Shown here: positions 57,031 to 64,000 of the stretch, one piece after another
Position numbering within the stretch: the first letter of the stretch is position 1
Layout of the letters: each line of letters begins with the position of its first letter
Assembly: GCA_018399685.1 (NCBI GenBank)
Contig: JAGYOK010000005.1
Location: 19,047 to 83,046, forward strand
DNA from: Alphaproteobacteria bacterium
Lineage (GTDB): Bacteria; Pseudomonadota; Alphaproteobacteria; Micavibrionales; Micavibrionaceae
Reading direction: 5' to 3'
Length of the DNA: 64,000 nucleotides
Made by a program: the position numbers and the translations under genes
The notes under the pieces: generated by a model
Databases searched by the model: none
Seen by the model: the letters and a program-made list of their open reading frames with translations, nothing else
What the model was told of the DNA's origin: nothing

Positions 57031-57101
57031 ATTTGGGCTGGGCGCAAGCATCGCAGTGTATAGTAAAACATACATAAAATGCGCAACAACACAGCCCAAA
57101 T
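57031..57101. repeat. Long inverted repeat between trmJ and rpsD
   Basis: ATTTGGGCTG (57031-57040) and CAGCCCAAAT (57092-57101) are perfect 10-bp arms. Inside, GCGCA (57042-57046) pairs with TGCGC (57080-57084) with a 7-nt bulge on one side. It lies 20 bp past the rpsD end; no T-run follows on the minus strand, so it may be a processed 3' structure. Confidence 0.55.
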
Positions 57102-57120
57102 GAACAATATGGACGATTGA

Positions 57121-57738
57121 TTATCGTGAATAAAATTCCACAACCAGATTAGGTTCCATCATCACAGCATAAGGCACGTCCTCAAGCTTTGGAATACGAA
57201 GGAATGTAGCTTTCATCGCTTTTACATCAACTTCCACATAATCGGGCACATCGCGCTCGGTTGTTTCAATAGCTGAAATAACCATTGGAATTTCACGTGA
57301 CTTTTCGCGAACTTCGATCACGTCGCCTTCTTTGACCTGATATGAAGGAATGTTTATAACATTGCCATTTACTGTCACATGCTTGTGGTTCACAAACTGA
57401 CGCGCAGCAAAAACGGTAGGAACGAAGCAAGCACGGTAAACAACCGCATCAAGGCGGCGCTCTAAAAGACCGATAAGGTTCTGACCTGTATCACCTTTAA
57501 GACGATTGGCTTCCTTGAAGTAACGGCGGAATTGTTTTTCACCGATAGAGCCGTAATAGCCCTTCAGCTTCTGCTTTGCAAAAAGCTGCAAACCATAGTC
57601 AGTCGGCTTGCCACGGCGTGCGCCATGCATACCCGGCCCGGTTTGACGTTTGTTAAATGGTGACTTTGGGCGACCCCAAATATTAGCGCCCATACGGCGA
57701 TCAAGCTTATGCTTGGACTGATGTCTTTTTCCACTCAT
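57121..57738 (-). CDS. rpsD: 30S ribosomal protein S4
   Basis: A 205-residue S4 with the basic N-terminus ([16 protein letters not shown]), the [16 protein letters not shown] block and the S4 RNA-binding domain ([19 protein letters not shown]). S4 nucleates assembly of the 16S 5' domain. It stands apart from other ribosomal genes, typical of alphaproteobacteria. Confidence 0.98.
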   Translation of the reverse strand: MSGKRHQSKHKLDRRMGANIWGRPKSPFNKRQTGPGMHGARRGKPTDYGLQLFAKQKLKGYYGSIGEKQFRRYFKEANRLKGDTGQNLIGLLERRLDAVVYRACFVPTVFAARQFVNHKHVTVNGNVINIPSYQVKEGDVIEVREKSREIPMVISAIETTERDVPDYVEVDVKAMKATFLRIPKLEDVPYAVMMEPNLVVEFYSR

Positions 57739-57890
57739 GAATAGAGTTCCTTCTCTTTTTTAATATTTAAATTGTCCCGGTAGACCAAATACAGGTTTGA
57801 GTTTTAAGGCTCAACGGGAGGAAAATTCCTCCTCTTTCCCGAGAATAGTGTGGATTTATAACGATTTTAGCAGGAAAGTCAAATTGTTTA

Positions 57891-58262
57891 TTAAGAAAGA
57901 TCGGGGTCAAAATCCTGCCCGCGATCAATGTTGTCAAAGGCTTTTAAGGCTTTTGCTGGAACAATACCTCTTTCAATACACTCATCCAATGAAGTTTCAA
58001 GAGCGTCTTTCGCCTTGCGCAATCTTTCAGATATTTCCTGAATATATTCAAGCTCCTCACTAACGGAGCCATATAGCAACGCGTTTACTGCACGGGCACT
58101 TTTCGCCGCATATTCAATAAGCTCTTCATTTCCAAGTTTGGAGAGATCAAATTTGACGAAAAACGTTTTGTCTTGCAAATCATCTTCCACTCCTGAAGCA
58201 GCGCTAAAACACGTTAAAATTACATCTGCAAAATCATCGCCTGTCGAAAATAATTTACTCAT
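57891..58262 (-). CDS. Hypothetical helical protein
   Basis: A 123-residue acidic, helical protein with ELIEYAAKSARAVNALLYG and a possible coiled coil at about 70-100. No export signal or recognised motif. One of three orphan genes in this stretch. Confidence 0.6.
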   Translation of the reverse strand: MSKLFSTGDDFADVILTCFSAASGVEDDLQDKTFFVKFDLSKLGNEELIEYAAKSARAVNALLYGSVSEELEYIQEISERLRKAKDALETSLDECIERGIVPAKALKAFDNIDRGQDFDPDLS

Positions 58263-58342
58263 AGTGCCTCTATAAAAATCACAAAAATTACAATAGTAAT
58301 AAGTGGGACGTATAACGGCTTATAAAGAAAATATCAGATTTT

Positions 58343-58699
58343 TTACAAGGCAGGCGGCGAAATTAACTTATCGTAATCAAGATAAGAATGTACAAACTTT
58401 CCAGATTGCTGATAGGCTTTCTGGATAAGAGATGTTACCTGATAGTTTTCTTCGGATCCGAAAAGATCAATATCCATATCCTTGATTTCCATAGCTGCAA
58501 TAACAACCGCTAGCTCATCAATAGCCGTCATAACTTCATCAGGAACATCGTCTTGTGCCTCTTTAAAAGCAGAAGCCAAACGCACCAGATTATTAATATT
58601 ACATTGAGACAGATCGCCCAGTTCTGATGGTGTTTTATTATCCAAATCTTTTATTAAAGAAACTATATCTTTAAAATCGCCCAGTTCTTGTATATCCAT
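58343..58699 (-). CDS. Hypothetical acidic helical protein
   Basis: A 118-residue acidic protein with LVRLASAFKEAQDD and a C-terminal block GSEENYQVTSLIQKAYQQSGK that resembles, weakly, the region GPNSELIHSAYYAFQRAYVESGK of the next orphan gene, quoted here as separate pieces of each protein. No recognised family. Confidence 0.6.
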   Translation of the reverse strand: MDIQELGDFKDIVSLIKDLDNKTPSELGDLSQCNINNLVRLASAFKEAQDDVPDEVMTAIDELAVVIAAMEIKDMDIDLFGSEENYQVTSLIQKAYQQSGKFVHSYLDYDKLISPPAL

Positions 58700-58831
58700 A
58701 ATAATACCTACTCAGTCAGCTATGTCATGATATTACGCAATCAATACAATATCCCCGATATTAAGTCAAATTTAAGAACACCGTTTGCCAGAGCGAACGC
58801 CCTTGTCTTCAAACATCAGTTAAGTGGAAAA

Positions 58832-58908
58832 TGGTGGGCCAGGCCGGACTTGAACCAGCGACCAATCCGTTATGAGCGGATTGCTCTAACCAACTGAGCT
58901 ACTGGCCC
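58832..58908 (-). tRNA. CAU-anticodon tRNA, probably tRNA-Ile2
   Basis: Minus strand; acceptor GGGCCAG (5' end 58908) pairs with CTGGCCC, A discriminator, encoded CCA (58834-58832). Anticodon CAT in loop CTCATAA. The variable and T-arm sequence TTGGTCGCTGGTTCAAGTCC is like E. coli tRNA-Ile2, whose C34 becomes lysidine, rather than elongator Met. Met remains possible. Confidence 0.85.
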
Positions 58909-58948
58909 CCATGTAAGACTGCTTTTATGGCTTAAAATCAAAAGAAGA

Positions 58949-59500
58949 TCAACCAATTATTTGCTCAAAATGTTGATCTGTTTTTCGGTAAGACCCCACA
59001 TCAAAACCAACAGCCTTTAAATTATATGAACCAAAAACACTAAAATCGACGCCTTTTCGTCCACATTCTTCAAATAGTTTTTTTGCCTCTTCTTTTTCAG
59101 TTTTTCCCGACTCTACATAGGCACGCTGAAAAGCATAATACGCACTATGAATTAATTCTGAATTTGGGCCATAAAACTTATCTCCATTATCCGCATACCC
59201 GGGAATATACAAATTGCCAAAATCAAACTGATTTGTATCAATACCCGCAGCCTTACATTGCTCTAAAAGCTCCTTGACACGTTCATATGATTGGTCAAAT
59301 GCCTCAAGACGTGGCTGCAATTTTTCCATATCAGGTAAGCCAAAACAAAGGCAAAGTATATCGATAGCTTCTTTATGGCTCTTTGCAATGTCAAGAGCGG
59401 TTTGTATGTCTTTAGTAAGTCTGTGTTTTTCAATAGCACCACAAGCTTTGTTTCTAATTCTATCAAAACAAGCCGTTACAAAACCTGATTTAAAACCCAT
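58949..59500 (-). CDS. Hypothetical protein
   Basis: A 183-residue soluble protein with a basic N-terminus and a helical body; YGPNSELIHSAYYAFQRAY at the centre and FEECGRKGVDFSVFG near the end. The central block echoes the preceding orphan. No recognised family. Codon use is plain for the region. Confidence 0.6.
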   Translation of the reverse strand: MGFKSGFVTACFDRIRNKACGAIEKHRLTKDIQTALDIAKSHKEAIDILCLCFGLPDMEKLQPRLEAFDQSYERVKELLEQCKAAGIDTNQFDFGNLYIPGYADNGDKFYGPNSELIHSAYYAFQRAYVESGKTEKEEAKKLFEECGRKGVDFSVFGSYNLKAVGFDVGSYRKTDQHFEQIIG

Positions 59501-59670
59501 TTCACACCTTTCCTGTAAAATATAACTATCCAGAGCAACGTTCCAACGCCTCTACGCCCCGACGCGCCTGAAGCTATAACATTATAAAAAATAAAGCAAA
59601 TTTCTGCTATAGGATCATCTCTCCCTTTGCTATACAAATATAACGAACTCTTACTTTAACGAGAAATATA

Positions 59671-61104
59671 ATGACCGCCACCCCCTTTAAACTTTTCAAT
59701 CCCTACCTTAGCCGCAAACGCAAAAGCCATATGGAGATTGCTTTAAACGCGGGCAAAGCGCTCCCCAAGGCTTTAAGCAAAGCCAACAAAGATGCCGCCA
59801 AAGAACAGGGCTTTGAAGGCAAAAGCGGGCAAATCCTCATCCTGCGTGATAAAGAGGGAGCGCCAAAATCCATCCTTGCGGGCGTAAGCAAAGACGCGGG
59901 CACATACGACGATGGCGCAAAAATCTACGCAGCCATAAAAAACGCCTTTAGCGCAGAAACGCTGGACAAGACCTCCTTCACTTTTACTGGCAAAGGGGTG
60001 GAGCGCTTATACATCGGCTGGGGCTGGGCAGCTTACAAATTTGATACCTACAAAAAAGATAAACCCGAAGAGCCAGCCAAAGCCCCTGCGCTCCTCCTGC
60101 CCAAAGATATAGACAAGTCCCGCATCAAAACCTTTGTTGAATCAGTGTGCCTGATCCGCGATCTCGTGAACATTCCGGCCAATGACATGGGCCCGGATGA
60201 ACTGGAAGATGCGACAAAGTATCTGTGCGATACTCACGATATAAAAACCCTGAAAATCATAAAAGACAAAGCCCTGCTCACCCAAAATTTCCCGATGATC
60301 CATGCCGTGGGAAGAGGCTCCGCCCGCCGCCCGCGCCTGCTGGATTTTACATGGGGCAATGCAAAACACCCGCTTCTTACCCTTATCGGCAAAGGAGTAT
60401 GCTTTGACACTGGCGGGCTGGATATCAAGCCCTCATCTTTCATGCTGACCATGAAAAAGGATATGGGAGGCGCGGCACATGTATTAGCTCTGGCTCATAT
60501 GATTATGAGCTTAAAGCTCCCCGTTCGCTTGCGCGTCCTGATTCCAGCGGTGGAAAACGCCATATCCGGCGAAGCTTTCCGCCCTTCAGACATCCTGCAT
60601 AGCCGCAAAGGCTCCACCGTCGAAGTCGGCAACACAGATGCAGAAGGCCGCCTCGTGCTGGCTGATGCCCTCACCTATGCCACCGAGGAAGAGCCTGAGC
60701 TTATCATAGATTTTGCCACCCTCACCGGAGCCGCTCGCATAGCATTAGGCCACGACCTCCCCGCCCTGTTTGCAACAGACAATAAAGCTGCCCGCGCTAT
60801 TCAGGATAACTCCGCCAAGCCGGAAATTGATGATCCGGTATGGAACCTGCCATTATGGGCGCCTTATAAGAAAGAGCTTAAAAGCCCGCTTGCCGATATC
60901 TCCAGCACCGGCGGCAAAGCCGGAGCGATTACCGCCGCCCTGTTCCTCCAGCATTTCACACAGCTTGAAGGCAAAAAAGCGCCCGAATGGATTCATATGG
61001 ATGTGTTCTCGTGGGAGGAAAAAGGCAACCCCTCCCGCCCCAAAGGCGGCGCTGATAGCGGTATGCGCACCATATTCGACTATCTGGAAAAGCGATATAT
61101 ATAG
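59671..61104 (+). CDS. Leucyl aminopeptidase family (M17) protein
   Basis: A 477-residue M17 metallopeptidase. The metal and catalytic motifs are GKGVCFDTGGLDIKPSS, MKKDMGGAAHV, NTDAEGRLVLADAL and TLTGAARIALG. The N-terminal domain is the divergent form seen in alphaproteobacterial PepA-like proteins. Cytoplasmic aminopeptidase in peptide turnover; exact substrate range unknown. Confidence 0.9.
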   Translation: MTATPFKLFNPYLSRKRKSHMEIALNAGKALPKALSKANKDAAKEQGFEGKSGQILILRDKEGAPKSILAGVSKDAGTYDDGAKIYAAIKNAFSAETLDKTSFTFTGKGVERLYIGWGWAAYKFDTYKKDKPEEPAKAPALLLPKDIDKSRIKTFVESVCLIRDLVNIPANDMGPDELEDATKYLCDTHDIKTLKIIKDKALLTQNFPMIHAVGRGSARRPRLLDFTWGNAKHPLLTLIGKGVCFDTGGLDIKPSSFMLTMKKDMGGAAHVLALAHMIMSLKLPVRLRVLIPAVENAISGEAFRPSDILHSRKGSTVEVGNTDAEGRLVLADALTYATEEEPELIIDFATLTGAARIALGHDLPALFATDNKAARAIQDNSAKPEIDDPVWNLPLWAPYKKELKSPLADISSTGGKAGAITAALFLQHFTQLEGKKAPEWIHMDVFSWEEKGNPSRPKGGADSGMRTIFDYLEKRYI

Positions 61105-61179
61105 CCCTCTTGTATATTTAGGGTCAGAACATAGTTTACATATTTCGCCCATAACATTTTTTTACTTCCCCATGCTATA

Positions 61180-61224
61180 TTGCTTTAATTACAAAATAGC
61201 TGTATTATATATTGGTATATAGTA
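61180..61224 (+). promoter_or_regulatory. parDE promoter and palindromic operator
   Basis: TTGCTT (61180-61185), 17-bp spacer, TATTAT (61203-61208). The inverted repeat TATTATATA (61203-61211) - TTGG - TATATAGTA (61216-61224) has one mismatch and overlaps the -10 box, the usual site for ParD autorepression. Confidence 0.6.
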
Positions 61225-61243
61225 TTTGGAGAATTTTATAACC

Positions 61244-61492
61244 ATGCAAAGAAATACCAGTGTCACATTAGGCTCCCACTTCGCCGATTTCATCAAAGCA
61301 AAAATTGAGCAAGGCCGCTTCGATAACACGAGTGAAGCCATCCGCGCCGGATTAAGGCTCCTGGAAGTTGAGGAAACCAAACTGGAAACCTTACGCGCCA
61401 GATTAGCAGAAGGGGAATCACAACTTGATCAAGGACAAGGCATTGATGGACAACCATTTATGAACGAACTGATTGACGGAGAAAATGAGTAA
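61244..61492 (+). CDS. parD: ParD-family antitoxin
   Basis: An 82-residue ribbon-helix-helix antitoxin: RNTSVTLGSHFADFIKAKI and TSEAIRAGLRLLEVEE are the family blocks, with a C-terminal toxin-binding tail. I chose ATG 61244 (GGAGAA upstream) over a TTG at 61226. It overlaps the toxin start. Confidence 0.9.
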   Translation: MQRNTSVTLGSHFADFIKAKIEQGRFDNTSEAIRAGLRLLEVEETKLETLRARLAEGESQLDQGQGIDGQPFMNELIDGENE

Positions 61493-61793
61493 ATATCTCC
61501 TATCCCCTAACGCTCGGAAAAGCCTGTATAATATAAAGTCCTATTCCCTTGAACAATTTGGGAAGCACCAAACACGTATATACTTGCAAATGATAGAAGG
61601 CAAATTTCAACGCCTTGCCCAAAAACCAGATACTGGCAAAAAACGTGAAGAAATAAAAAAAGGGTATTATAGTTTTCTGGCCGGATCACATGTCATTTTT
61701 TATCGCAAAAAACATGGCCACGTTGAGATTATAGATATCCTGCACCAAAGCATGGAACCTAAGCTACACTTATTTGAAGAAAACTATCACTAG
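61485..61793 (+). CDS. parE: ParE/RelE-family toxin
   Basis: A 102-residue ParE-type toxin: LLSPNARKSLYNIKSYSLEQFG, KPDTGKKREEI and FYRKKHGHVEIIDILHQSM. ParE toxins of this branch usually target DNA gyrase. The ATG at 61485 lies within the antitoxin end (overlap 8 bp), so the pair is coupled. Confidence 0.9.
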   Translation: MSKYLLSPNARKSLYNIKSYSLEQFGKHQTRIYLQMIEGKFQRLAQKPDTGKKREEIKKGYYSFLAGSHVIFYRKKHGHVEIIDILHQSMEPKLHLFEENYH

Positions 61794-61824
61794 AGAAAAA
61801 TATCTAGGGTCAGGACCCAGAGCG

Positions 61825-63252
61825 TTAGACCTGCTCCAAAACACGCTTTGCAAACTCATGCAAAGTATCATCCCGCGCGCCCATAATCACCACGCGGTCA
61901 CCGGCAGAAGCATGAGAGATAATAAACGTCCCGCACTCCTCGCGCGTTTCAAACCAATGAGCATTCACACCAGCATCGGCCAGATCATCAATGACGTGCT
62001 GAGCCGTAACCGAGCGATCAACTGTCCCGCCAGCATAATAAACCTCTGGCATAAGCAAAAGATCATCTTCGCCCAAATAACGGGCGAAAGCCTCAACGAT
62101 CTCGGCTCCCATCATACGCAAAGGGCCAAAGCCATGAGGCTGGAACATCACAATCAAGCGCCCGTTGAAATCTTTAAGCGAGTGCAGGGATGCCGAAATC
62201 TTGTCAGGATTATGGGCAAAATCATCAATCACCGTAACACCGCTGTTACTAACGCCCACAAGCTCCATCCGGCGGTGAATGCCTTTAAAGGCTGATATCG
62301 CGGTAACACAGCTTTCCAGATCAACCCCAAGCGCCACACAAGCCCCAAGCGCCGCCAGAGCATTTTCGACGTTATGGCGTCCCGGCACACTTAGCGAAAC
62401 ATCATAATGCCGCTGTTTATAGGTCAGGACAAAATCGATCCCCCCCGCTTTGGGTTTAAGATTACAAGCACGTAATGTGACTTCATTATTATCTATGCCA
62501 TAGCTTATAACCGGAGCTTTCGCCGCCCGCCCATCACATAAATCCATCACCCGCGGCTGATTGGCATTAACCACAACGCCCGCCGAACAACGCTCCAGAT
62601 AATCGCCAAACAGCGCTTCAAGCTCCTCCATGGATTTGTGATCCAAAGCCACATTATTCAAAAGCCCTATCGTAGGATTGTAATGCGCGATAGAGCCGTC
62701 GCTCTCATCCATTTCGGCAACAAAGATATCCGAATTCCCTTTACGCACACCGGAAAAGCGATCCTCCGGCGTCTCGCGCAACGCCATAATCTCCCCGCCA
62801 TTAACAAAGCTTGGGTCTTCACCAAGAGCCACCAGCACAGAAGCAACCATTCCGGTTGTCGTGGATTTACCGCTAGTTCCTGCCACAGCAACCCTGTCTT
62901 TGGCAGAGTTAAACAATTCCGCCAGCAAAGCCCCGCGCTTAATAATGGTAATATCTTTTTCAAGAGCCGCCTTTACATCGGGTATGCTTTCTTCCACCGC
63001 GCTGGATACAACAAACCGATCCACACGCGCAGCCACGCCAGAGCCGTCCTGCGGGTAAAGGGTGATCCCTAAATCCTGTAATGCTTTGAATTTCTCAGGA
63101 TTCTTCCCCTGATCGTAAGAGCGGTCAGAGCCAAGAACATGCGCGCCCGACCTCTTCAGCAATACAGCCAGAGGCATCATTCCGCTGCCGCCAATGCCGC
63201 AGAAAAAATATGTTTCAGAATTTTTTGTCACCTGATTACTCCCCGGGGACAA
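61825..63252 (-). CDS. Mur ligase family protein (MurC/Mpl-like)
   Basis: A 475-residue Mur ligase. It opens with the MurC-type FFCGIGGSGMMPLA, but the P-loop reads GTSGKSTTTGM rather than GTHGKTTT. AEMDESDGS, NNVALDH and the C-terminal DDFAHNPDKI and FQPHGFGP are present. It is outside the division and cell wall cluster. It may be the essential MurC, a Mpl-type recycling ligase, or a specialised relative; motif differences favour a non-standard role. Confidence 0.8.
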   Translation of the reverse strand: MSPGSNQVTKNSETYFFCGIGGSGMMPLAVLLKRSGAHVLGSDRSYDQGKNPEKFKALQDLGITLYPQDGSGVAARVDRFVVSSAVEESIPDVKAALEKDITIIKRGALLAELFNSAKDRVAVAGTSGKSTTTGMVASVLVALGEDPSFVNGGEIMALRETPEDRFSGVRKGNSDIFVAEMDESDGSIAHYNPTIGLLNNVALDHKSMEELEALFGDYLERCSAGVVVNANQPRVMDLCDGRAAKAPVISYGIDNNEVTLRACNLKPKAGGIDFVLTYKQRHYDVSLSVPGRHNVENALAALGACVALGVDLESCVTAISAFKGIHRRMELVGVSNSGVTVIDDFAHNPDKISASLHSLKDFNGRLIVMFQPHGFGPLRMMGAEIVEAFARYLGEDDLLLMPEVYYAGGTVDRSVTAQHVIDDLADAGVNAHWFETREECGTFIISHASAGDRVVIMGARDDTLHEFAKRVLEQV

Positions 63253-64000
63253 GTAATAACGGAGCGCCTTCCGCTTCTACAGCTTCGGATTCAGCCACAG
63301 ATTCAGATTCGGTTTCAGTATCAAAGCCCTCAGTAATAGGAGTTAAAACATCTTCTACAGATTGTTCAACTTCCTGCATGGGTGTCATAACAGCATCTTC
63401 GGCCACTTCCGGGGATTCAACCACGGAAGCTTCAACCTCAACTTCTCCTACTACAGTTTCTTCGACCATATCTCCACCGGTATCTTCCATGATTTCGGTT
63501 TCTTCATCGACGACCTGATCGTCGTAATCAGAATCTTCAGATTCATCGGAGTCATCAAAATCATACCACTCCGCCTCATCCTTAACGCGGCGCTTTAAAA
63601 CTCTGTTTTGCCTCCCCTTATCCCTGTTCAAGCGAGGATCTCCCGGAAGAAACTCCTCAAGGTCATAGCTTTCCGGCTGCCGGATATCTTCATTATTATG
63701 CTTGGGAGCCTCAAACGGTTTTAGCTTCTCTTGAGAAAAATCAACAGCGATAACCTCGGGATACGAAAACAAAGAGTTAGATGCATAATCCCACGCCATA
63801 CCAGCAGGCGTCCCCCATATTGCAACAGTTTCCATCCTTGGAGGAACATGAATTTCTATCTCCCGATTACCCGGAGCATGGCAGACAACCAGCATCGTAT
63901 CATCTGATTTTTTGATATTAATAGTTTGCGGCGGCCATACCTGATATTTAACGCCAGCGGCATGAACCAGACATTTTGCATCATGCGCATCCGGCGAAAG
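63236..64000 (-). CDS. Hypothetical protein with acidic C-terminus (5' end outside window)
   Basis: The open frame runs off the right edge, giving at least 254 residues. The visible N-terminal part has CLVHAAGVKYQVWPPQTI and VVCHAPGNREIEIHVPPR, a beta-rich region seen in exported alphaproteobacterial proteins. From about 140 residues before the end it becomes very acidic (Asp/Glu/Ser/Thr/Val-rich). It overlaps the Mur ligase start by 17 bp. The ATG at 63895 is internal. Family uncertain. Confidence 0.65.
   Translation of the reverse strand, partial: LSPDAHDAKCLVHAAGVKYQVWPPQTINIKKSDDTMLVVCHAPGNREIEIHVPPRMETVAIWGTPAGMAWDYASNSLFSYPEVIAVDFSQEKLKPFEAPKHNNEDIRQPESYDLEEFLPGDPRLNRDKGRQNRVLKRRVKDEAEWYDFDDSDESEDSDYDDQVVDEETEIMEDTGGDMVEETVVGEVEVEASVVESPEVAEDAVMTPMQEVEQSVEDVLTPITEGFDTETESESVAESEAVEAEGAPLLLVPGE

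Larger units (their letters stand above)
61119..61813. repeat. 9-bp direct repeats flanking the toxin-antitoxin genes
   Basis: TAGGGTCAG at 61119-61127 and 61805-61813 brackets the ParDE pair. The right copy continues as the palindrome GGGTCAGGACCC-like sequence. This may be a relic of insertion. Confidence 0.4.

Noticed and set aside
1..64000. CRISPR arrays, rRNA genes and complete insertion sequences
   Set aside because: No regularly spaced repeats, rRNA segments or transposase genes were seen in the window.

Overview
This 64 kb window looks like chromosomal DNA of a free-living alphaproteobacterium with a mid-40s GC content (estimated by eye). The lineage call rests on several things together: DUF1491 and DUF3126 proteins, an olsB-olsA ornithine-lipid pair, a fabA-fabB-fabI cluster, a sufBCDS operon led by an Rrf2 regulator, class II DAHP synthase, an intracellular PHA depolymerase, and lipid A/Kdo genes (waaA, lpxK, an LpxL-like acyltransferase). 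I cannot name a genus. Most of the window is housekeeping sequence. Starts were chosen from Shine-Dalgarno (SD) spacing and stop/start overlaps.

Layout. 1-6.1 kb: truB (cut by the window edge), rpsO, a palindrome-rich gap, gpmI on the minus strand, pnp with a structured leader, a small orphan gene and a glycerophosphodiesterase. 6.3-10.7 kb (minus): fabA-fabB-fabI behind a 326-aa unknown, then an SH3-domain exported protein. 10.7-19.4 kb: dusA, then the suf operon (regulator, sufB, NIF3-like, a one-span membrane protein, sufC, sufD, sufS, sufT) preceded by prfC. 19.4-25.4 kb (minus): a 42-aa entericidin-like lipoprotein, DUF1491, an orphan PAS histidine kinase, a degenerate GGDEF protein, tgt without its usual zinc cysteines, rpmB, and a CobD/CbiB-like membrane protein. 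25.6-33.3 kb: PHA depolymerase with a long lysine-rich tail, a YgjP-like metalloprotease, ruvX, and gatC-gatA-(exported Cys-repeat protein)-gatB plus two small genes.

33.4-40.3 kb is the main accessory region. A 6.8 kb integrative element sits in the 3' end of tRNA-Ser(GCU) between 24-bp direct repeats. It carries a tyrosine integrase, a coupled 234-aa unknown, an AlpA/excisionase-like regulator behind a leader hairpin that would hide its SD, a winged-helix-like protein, a Toprim primase, a DUF3631 ATPase, a TubC-docking-like protein, a lipoprotein and a 34-aa membrane peptide on the opposite strand. There are no capsid, tail or conjugation genes, so it resembles a replication-competent phage satellite or minimal integrative element.

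40.4-49.9 kb: three more tRNAs (Arg, Ser, Pro), an orphan NifX-like protein, olsB-olsA, DUF3126, a group of exported Cys-rich proteins that includes two paralogues, then waaA-lpxK-acyltransferase. 49.9-64 kb: a mammalian-type cyclic-nucleotide phosphodiesterase-like HD protein, class II aroG, nadE, gltX, a TrmJ-like methyltransferase, rpsD, three orphan helical proteins around a CAU tRNA, an M17 aminopeptidase, a ParDE toxin-antitoxin pair, an unusual Mur ligase, and an exported acidic protein cut by the window end.

The best candidates for undescribed biology are the tRNA-Ser element and its alpA leader, the Cys-rich exported paralogue pair, the duplicated-Cys exported protein inside gatCAB, the depolymerase with a histone-like tail, the zinc-site-less Tgt and the PDE-like HD protein.
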